Origin: Aurantibrevibacter sp041749595
GTDB taxonomy: Bacteria > Bacteroidota > Bacteroidia > Flavobacteriales > Flavobacteriaceae
Length of the DNA: 45,743 nucleotides
NCBI GenBank assembly: GCA_041749595.1
Contig: JBGTBA010000134.1
Location: 1 to 45,743, forward strand
Reading direction: 5' to 3'
Part shown: piece by piece, positions 40,776 to 45,743 of the stretch
Position numbering within the stretch: the first letter of the stretch is position 1
Layout: the number at the start of each line of letters is the position of its first letter
Translations under genes and position numbers: made by a program
Notes under the pieces: generated by a model
Told to the model about the DNA's origin: nothing
The model's database searches: none
What the model saw: only the letters and a program-made list of their open reading frames with translations

Positions 40776-41477
40776 TCAGATTCTTTTACGCACCGTGCGC
40801 TGCTCTATCCGTTTTTCGTAAGCTTGTCCTTGAAAAATGCGTTGCACAAAAATACCGGGCACATGGATCTCATTAGGGGACAAACCTCCTGCAGGAACCA
40901 ACTCCTCTACCTCGGCAACCGTAATGGTTGCAGCCCCGCACATGCAAGGGTTAAAATTCCGTGCAGTTCCTTTAAATATCAAATTGCCCGCTTCATCGCC
41001 CTTCCAAGCTTTAACGAAGGAAAAATCGGCCTTAAAGGCATGTTCCAACACATACATTTTTCCGTTGAATTCCCTGATCTCCTTTCCTTCTGCCACCTCG
41101 GTCCCATAGCCCGCTGGCGTATAAAAAGCCGGGAAGCCGGCCTGTGCAGCCCTACACTTCTCCGCCAATGTGCCTTGAGGGGTAAGTTCTACATCTAACT
41201 CTCCACTGAGCATCTGGCGCTCAAACTCATCGTTTTCGCCCACATAGGAAGAGATCATTTTTTTTATCTGGTTTTTTTGCAAAAGTAATCCCAGCCCAAA
41301 ATCATCCACCCCTGCATTATTGGAAATACAGGTAATGTCCTTAATCCCCAGTCGGACCAACTCCTCAATAGCGTTTTCGGGAATACCGCACAAACCGAAA
41401 CCTCCCAACATAAACGTCATACCGTCTTGCACGCCCCATAGTGCTTCATGTACATCTGTTACTGTCTTTTGAATCAT
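40776..41477 (-). CDS. scoA: 3-oxoacid CoA-transferase subunit A
   Basis: The 233-residue partner of ScoB shows the family glycine loop MLGGFGLCGIPENAI, then SNNAGVDDFGLGLLL, the TPAGYGTEVAEGKEI segment and FKGTARNFNPCMCGAATITV. Together the subunits activate ketone bodies or 3-oxo acids for breakdown. It begins 27 bases after the pbp1A stop on the same strand. Confidence 0.95.
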   Translation of the reverse strand: MIQKTVTDVHEALWGVQDGMTFMLGGFGLCGIPENAIEELVRLGIKDITCISNNAGVDDFGLGLLLQKNQIKKMISSYVGENDEFERQMLSGELDVELTPQGTLAEKCRAAQAGFPAFYTPAGYGTEVAEGKEIREFNGKMYVLEHAFKADFSFVKAWKGDEAGNLIFKGTARNFNPCMCGAATITVAEVEELVPAGGLSPNEIHVPGIFVQRIFQGQAYEKRIEQRTVRKRI

Positions 41478-41504
41478 CCTTTTACTATAAATTATGAGCG
41501 GATT

Positions 41505-43835
41505 CTAAAAATCCAAGTCGTCAAGGTCATCTTCTTGACCCGGGTTATTCCTCATATCTTGTCTGATTTTGGAACAATCTACACTAATGGACAGGTTTTC
41601 CGGTATGGGAAAAGATCCTTGTGAGACCCCCAGTTCTTGGTTAGCATAGTTCTTTTTCATGTACAGCCCCCATATAGGCAAAGCCATTGATGCACCTTGC
41701 CCATAGTTAATTGTCTTAAAATGTGTTGCCCTATCCTCGCCACCGACCCATACACCAGTGACCAGATTGGGTACCATGCCCATGAACCAACCGTCGCTCT
41801 GGTTCTGGGTCGTTCCTGTTTTACCGGCAATTGGATTGGTAAATTCATAGGGGTATCCGGTAATTATTTCCTTATAAAGGGTTTGGTCCTTGGCATAATT
41901 ACCTCTTAAGCGTGTGCCGGATCCGCCTTGGGTAACCCCTTCCAACACATCTATCATGGCATAAGCAACATCCTTGCTCAATACATCCCTTGTTTCGGGC
42001 ACATATTCATAGAGCACCGTACCGTTTTTATCCTCTATCCTCGTGACCATCACGGGCTTTACATATACTCCTTGGTTTGCGAATGCCCCATAGGCCCCCA
42101 CCATTTCATAAACGTTCAGGTCCGGTGTTCCCAACGCTATTGAAGGCACTTCGGGCACCTCTCCTGTAATACCTAGATTCCTAACTATGGAAACCACCGC
42201 TTTAGGCCCCACTTTATCTATCAATTGGGCAGTAATGGTATTTATAGAATTGGCCAGTGCCTGCTTTAGGGTATACATACGACCTGTATATTTTCCATCC
42301 GAATTTTTTGGGCACCATGGTTCCGGATTACCATGTTTTAAAGCTTCGATGCAATATTGCGTATCGGGAAGGGAATCACAGGGAGACAATCGTAGTTGGT
42401 CTATGGCAGCGGCATACACGAAAGGCTTAAAGGTTGATCCCGCCTGTCTAGCCCCCTGTATTACATTGTCATATTGAAAATGTTTATAATTCAATCCGCC
42501 CACCCATGCCTTTACATGCCCCGTTTGTGGGTCTAAGGACATCATGGCCGTCCGTAAAAACGATTTGTAATATCGAATGGAATCCAAAGGTGTCATTACC
42601 GTATCTTTTTCTTGGGTATCCTTGTTCCAGTCAAAGACGGTCATTTCGGTTTTTTCATTAAAAGAAGCCCTTATCTCTTTTTCAGATTTGCCTTGTGCCT
42701 TTAAATTGCGCCACCTGTCCGATGTTTTCATGGCGCGTTGAAGGATAGCCTCTATTTCCTCTTCGTTTATTTCCAGAAATGGGGCTGTTTTATTTCGATC
42801 GGGCGTGTTTTGAACAAGAAATTCCTTTTGCAAGCGTTTCATATGTTCCTGTACGGCCTCCTCAGCATTGACCTGCATTCTACTGTCTATCGTAGTATAA
42901 ACCTTTAGTCCGTCTAAATAAATATTGTATTTTGTGCCATCGGGTTTTGGGTTCTTTGCAATCCATCGGTTTAAAAAACCTTGAAGGTACATTCTAAAAT
43001 AGGTGGCCAGCCCTTCCCTATGGGATTCCGGACTAAAATTGATATCCATCTTCAAAGCCTGCAGAGAATCCTTTTGTTTTTCGGTGATGTAATCGTATTT
43101 GGCCATTTGGCCGATTACCGTATTTCTTCGGTTAAACACCAATTCTTCCCTTCGGATCGGGTTGTAAAGCGATGAATTTTTCAGCATCCCTATAAGCACG
43201 GCGGATTCTTCGGTCTTTAAATCTGTGGGTTCTTTTCCGAAATATATTCTGGATGCCGAACGAATACCATCTGCATTGTAGCCAAAATCGTAGATGTTCA
43301 TGTACATCGCTATAATTTCTTCCTTGGTATAATTGCGTTCCAACCGAATGGCAATGACCCATTCCTTTATTTTTTGAATGATCCTATCCAATTTACTGGC
43401 TGATGCCCTTTCTGTAAAAAGTAATTTTGACAATTGCTGCGTAATGGTACTTGCGCCGCCCCGGGTTCCTATAAATGCAACGGCCCTTAGCGTTCCCCAA
43501 GCATCTATCCCCGAATGGCTATAATACCTGGCATCTTCGGTGGCTACCAAGGCCTCAATTAAATTTTGTGGCAGATCTTCATATCTTACCGGGGTCCGAT
43601 TGTCATCCAAATAAAATTTTCCCAATGTTTTGACATCCGAGGAAATAATCTCGGTGGCCAGATTGGTCTGCGGATTTTCCAACCGCTCAAAAGTTGGCAT
43701 TTCACCGAAAGCTCCCCATGATGCCAATAAAAATATAAGCGATAAGGACAGGACTCCGGACATGAACACAATCCAAAACCATTTTATATATTTAAAGAAT
43801 CCGTTCCCGTTATTTTTTTTAGGAGCCGTTGCCAT
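41505..43835 (-). CDS. Class A penicillin-binding protein 1A
   Basis: This bifunctional peptidoglycan synthase polymerises lipid II and crosslinks the strands in the periplasm, anchored in the inner membrane. The 776-residue protein has a short cytoplasmic N-terminus, one membrane helix (about 19-36), a GT51 domain (catalytic Glu in VATEDARYYSHSGID; GGASTITQQLSKLLF) and a transpeptidase domain with GSTFKPFVYAAAI (SxxK), ANSINTITAQ (SxN) and AGKTGTTQNQSDGWF (KTG). It starts three bases after gldH, so the two are coupled. The gldH-pbp1A order is normal in flavobacteria. Confidence 0.95.
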   Translation of the reverse strand: MATAPKKNNGNGFFKYIKWFWIVFMSGVLSLSLIFLLASWGAFGEMPTFERLENPQTNLATEIISSDVKTLGKFYLDDNRTPVRYEDLPQNLIEALVATEDARYYSHSGIDAWGTLRAVAFIGTRGGASTITQQLSKLLFTERASASKLDRIIQKIKEWVIAIRLERNYTKEEIIAMYMNIYDFGYNADGIRSASRIYFGKEPTDLKTEESAVLIGMLKNSSLYNPIRREELVFNRRNTVIGQMAKYDYITEKQKDSLQALKMDINFSPESHREGLATYFRMYLQGFLNRWIAKNPKPDGTKYNIYLDGLKVYTTIDSRMQVNAEEAVQEHMKRLQKEFLVQNTPDRNKTAPFLEINEEEIEAILQRAMKTSDRWRNLKAQGKSEKEIRASFNEKTEMTVFDWNKDTQEKDTVMTPLDSIRYYKSFLRTAMMSLDPQTGHVKAWVGGLNYKHFQYDNVIQGARQAGSTFKPFVYAAAIDQLRLSPCDSLPDTQYCIEALKHGNPEPWCPKNSDGKYTGRMYTLKQALANSINTITAQLIDKVGPKAVVSIVRNLGITGEVPEVPSIALGTPDLNVYEMVGAYGAFANQGVYVKPVMVTRIEDKNGTVLYEYVPETRDVLSKDVAYAMIDVLEGVTQGGSGTRLRGNYAKDQTLYKEIITGYPYEFTNPIAGKTGTTQNQSDGWFMGMVPNLVTGVWVGGEDRATHFKTINYGQGASMALPIWGLYMKKNYANQELGVSQGSFPIPENLSISVDCSKIRQDMRNNPGQEDDLDDLDF

Positions 43836-43838
43836 AAC

Positions 43839-44321
43839 TTACTTGCTTTTTGCTATCTGAAACCCAACATCGGTAATGCCCATTAAATTTTGTAAGCCCT
43901 CAACTTCTCCATTTCTCCGCATTGCATGGGAAATTTTCAAGGTATATGCGCCAGGGGATGTAAAAACGATGTTTTCCTTATACCACAATTTATTCTCTTT
44001 GACATTTCCAAAACCCTTCCCGATCCATTTTCCATTGGGCATGGCCATTTCGTACTCTAAGGTGTCCTTAACGGTCTCCCCATTGGGGAAATCGAGTTCG
44101 GCTATCAAAAAAAGGTTCCTGTAGGGAAAGGTTTCGTCATTCCGGATGTTAATGAACATATTGTACGTACTGACCGTATCCAGCTCTGAAAAATTGAATT
44201 TAATAGTGCCGTCCTTTTGCCAATACCCATTTTTTGTTGCCTGATAATCGGAAAATACGATATTATCATTGCAAGAAATGATCAACATAAATAACCATAG
44301 GAAATATGGATTCCTACACAT
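43839..44321 (-). CDS. gldH: Gliding motility lipoprotein GldH
   Basis: GldH is a lipoprotein needed for gliding motility in Flavobacterium. The start is set at ATG 44321 (MCRNPYFLWLFMLIISC), which gives 160 residues with a proper signal and lipobox Cys17; the longer frame from 44387 would add a charged leader before it. The body shows DNIVFSDYQATKNGYWQKDG and later LIAELDFPNGETVKDTLEYE, then GKWIGKGFGNVKENKLWYKE, all typical of GldH. The start overlaps the end of ricT by eight bases. Confidence 0.92.
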   Translation of the reverse strand: MCRNPYFLWLFMLIISCNDNIVFSDYQATKNGYWQKDGTIKFNFSELDTVSTYNMFINIRNDETFPYRNLFLIAELDFPNGETVKDTLEYEMAMPNGKWIGKGFGNVKENKLWYKENIVFTSPGAYTLKISHAMRRNGEVEGLQNLMGITDVGFQIAKSK

Positions 44322-45468
44322 TTTTAGCTGGTCTTTTTGAATTATTCCTTCTTTTTTTGTTCCTGTTTTTGGTTTTTGGCCTATCAAAACGGGTTAGACT
44401 ATCTTGTCCCACCACGTTTTCAAAGACTATCTTTTCTTCTTTCGGAAGATCAACATTATACTCTTCCAAGCTGTCCACTTTTTCCTTCTTCTTGTTTTTT
44501 TCCAAAATCATGTTCACCTGCTCTTTGGTTAGCACGTGCCAATGGGCGGGATCCTCTTTGTAAGAAAACCAAAGGGTGTTTTTGAAAATATCTGCTTTTT
44601 GACAAAAAGCCACTCCCTTTTCTGTGAGGAGTTTGCTCTCTTGCGAAGGAAAATCCTTTAAGGCATCCAGGTATACATCCAGTTCATAATTTAGACAACA
44701 TTTTAATTTTCCGCACTGTCCCGCCAATTTTTGCGGATTTAGGGAAAGTTGTTGGTACCGGGCGGCCGATGTGCTTACAGATCTAAAATCGGTCAACCAA
44801 GTAGAGCAGCACAATTCACGTCCGCAGGAACCGATTCCACCCAACCGTTGGGCTTCTTGCCGATAGCCAATTTGGCGCATTTCAATACGGATGCCAAAAG
44901 CTTTGGCCATGTCTTTTATAAGTTGCCTGAAATCCACTCGCTCCTCGGCGGTATAGTAAAAAGTAGCCTTGGAGGCATCTCCTTGGAATTCCACATCAGA
45001 GATTTTCATCTGTAGCTTTAGAATTATGGCTATTTCCCTGGCCCTTTTTTTAATCTCCTCTTCCCTATCCCTACATTTTTGCCAAATATCGATATCTTTC
45101 TGGGATGCCTTTCGGTATATTTTGGGAAGATCACCTTCTATGGAATCTTCCTTTTTCTTTTTCATCTGCACCTTTACCAATTCGCCGGTAAGTGTTACCA
45201 TGCCCACATCGTGTCCGGACAAGGCCTGTGTGGCCACAATATCACCTATGGAAATAGGAATATTCTCAGTGTTTCTGAAAAACTCCTTCCTGCTATTTTT
45301 AAAACGTACTTCCACCCCATTAAATGGGACATCGCCATTGGGAAGCGACATATTGGAAAGCCAATCAAAAACCGTCAATTTGTTACAACCATCGCTGCCG
45401 CAAGTACCATTGTTCTTACATCCCCGAGGTTGTCCGTCCTTACCGGTTGAACAACTGCTACAACCCAT
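44314..45468 (-). CDS. ricT: RicT-like PSP1-domain protein
   Basis: The 384-residue protein belongs to the PSP1/YaaT family. In Bacillus, RicT forms an iron-sulfur complex with RicA and RicF that tunes RNA processing and development. A Cys-rich N-terminus (C3, C6, C17, C23, C28) is typical of the bacteroidete form. The PSP1 core has VEVRFKNSRKEFFRN, RQLIKDMAKAFGIRIEMRQI and the cysteine pairs in GSCGRELCCSTWL and CGKLKCCLNYE, which probably bind a cluster. The tail is lysine-rich and likely disordered. Its exact role in flavobacteria is not known. It heads the minus-strand series with gldH and pbp1A. Confidence 0.92.
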   Translation of the reverse strand: MGCSSCSTGKDGQPRGCKNNGTCGSDGCNKLTVFDWLSNMSLPNGDVPFNGVEVRFKNSRKEFFRNTENIPISIGDIVATQALSGHDVGMVTLTGELVKVQMKKKKEDSIEGDLPKIYRKASQKDIDIWQKCRDREEEIKKRAREIAIILKLQMKISDVEFQGDASKATFYYTAEERVDFRQLIKDMAKAFGIRIEMRQIGYRQEAQRLGGIGSCGRELCCSTWLTDFRSVSTSAARYQQLSLNPQKLAGQCGKLKCCLNYELDVYLDALKDFPSQESKLLTEKGVAFCQKADIFKNTLWFSYKEDPAHWHVLTKEQVNMILEKNKKKEKVDSLEEYNVDLPKEEKIVFENVVGQDSLTRFDRPKTKNRNKKRRNNSKRPAKNV

Positions 45469-45660
45469 ATTATATATCTTGATTTAGAAAAACACAGGGT
45501 TTTTACTAAAAAAGGTTCATAAAAATTTTCTTGAAAGTAAAGATAGTATTTTTTTAATGAGATATGAAGAAAGTTAGCAAGGGACAGTAATTCATTGGCA
45601 GACTTATTAATAAGTGCATTATTTAGTTCTTATCTGATAATTTTTTCGTACCTTAACACG

Positions 45661-45743
45661 ATGGAAACAAAGGTAAAGAAGCGAAAGAACAAGGATGCCC
45701 AAGAGGAAACGCGGTTGCGCATGGCCGATTATCTTCGGAAAAA
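45661..45743 (+). CDS. N-terminal start of an unidentified gene (cut by window edge)
   Basis: ATG at 45661 opens a frame that stays open to the edge: METKVKKRKNKDAQEETR, then LRMADYLRKK. The 27 codons are strongly basic and too few for a family call. The gene is divergent from ricT, with a 192-base gap between them. Confidence 0.45.
   Translation, partial: METKVKKRKNKDAQEETRLRMADYLRK

Noticed and set aside
45649..45656. TACCTTAA as a -7 promoter box for the right-edge gene
   Set aside because: It ends only four bases before the ATG and deviates from TAnnTTTG; it would require a leaderless message.

Overview
The window comes from a member of the Bacteroidota, most likely a marine Flavobacteriaceae. 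Evidence for this includes a SusC/SusD pair under FecI/FecR-type control, the gliding lipoprotein GldH beside RicT and PBP1A, a three-gene type-B succinate dehydrogenase suited to menaquinone, promoters of the TAnnTTTG type, and bacteroidete REP-like palindromes. The genus cannot be fixed from the sequence alone. No rRNA, tRNA or CRISPR array was seen.

Layout. (1) 1-9258 is an accessory and defence region: a truncated IS5-like transposase at the edge, a single-chain type IIG restriction-modification enzyme, a 146-bp-period REP array with its REP-associated tyrosine transposase (RAYT), an orphan second copy of the methyltransferase tail, a Bro-N protein cut short by an in-frame stop, and a GmrSD-like DUF262/DUF1524 nuclease. 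(2) 9631-14701 is a histidine-degradation operon hutH-hutI-hutU. (3) 14791-29496 is a nutrient-acquisition and catabolism locus: an ECF sigma factor divergent from a FecR anti-sigma factor, then SusC (with STN domain), SusD, two exported enolase-superfamily sugar-acid dehydratase-like proteins, three exported RraA-like aldolases, a SnoaL-like lipoprotein and a BASS-family transporter. A decayed 2-keto-3-deoxygluconate kinase (kdgK) follows directly. (4) 30271-33767 is sdhCAB with a clear promoter and terminator. (5) 33768-36355 is an unstable stretch with REP-like hairpins, an S24-type XRE repressor facing a frameshifted small HTH gene across perfect inverted repeats, an aminotransferase fragment, and a Vsr-type endonuclease. 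(6) 36447-45743 is mostly housekeeping: a methionine-type aminotransferase, a beta-lactamase-family hydrolase, a GNAT protein, a 36-residue small ORF with its own terminator, and the minus-strand series ricT-gldH-pbp1A-scoA-(decayed four-helix-bundle gene)-scoB. One truncated gene starts at the right edge.

The most interesting system is the region 3 cluster. Every enzyme carries an export signal (Tat for the two dehydratases, Sec for the three aldolase-like proteins), and the cluster ends with a transporter family that carries organic acids. The simplest reading is dehydration of acid sugars (or related hydroxyacids) to 2-keto-3-deoxy acids outside the cytoplasm, cleavage there by RraA-like aldolases, and import of the small keto-acid. 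The neighbouring kdgK pseudogene fits loss of the usual cytoplasmic kinase route. The substrate and compartment are inferred, not proven.
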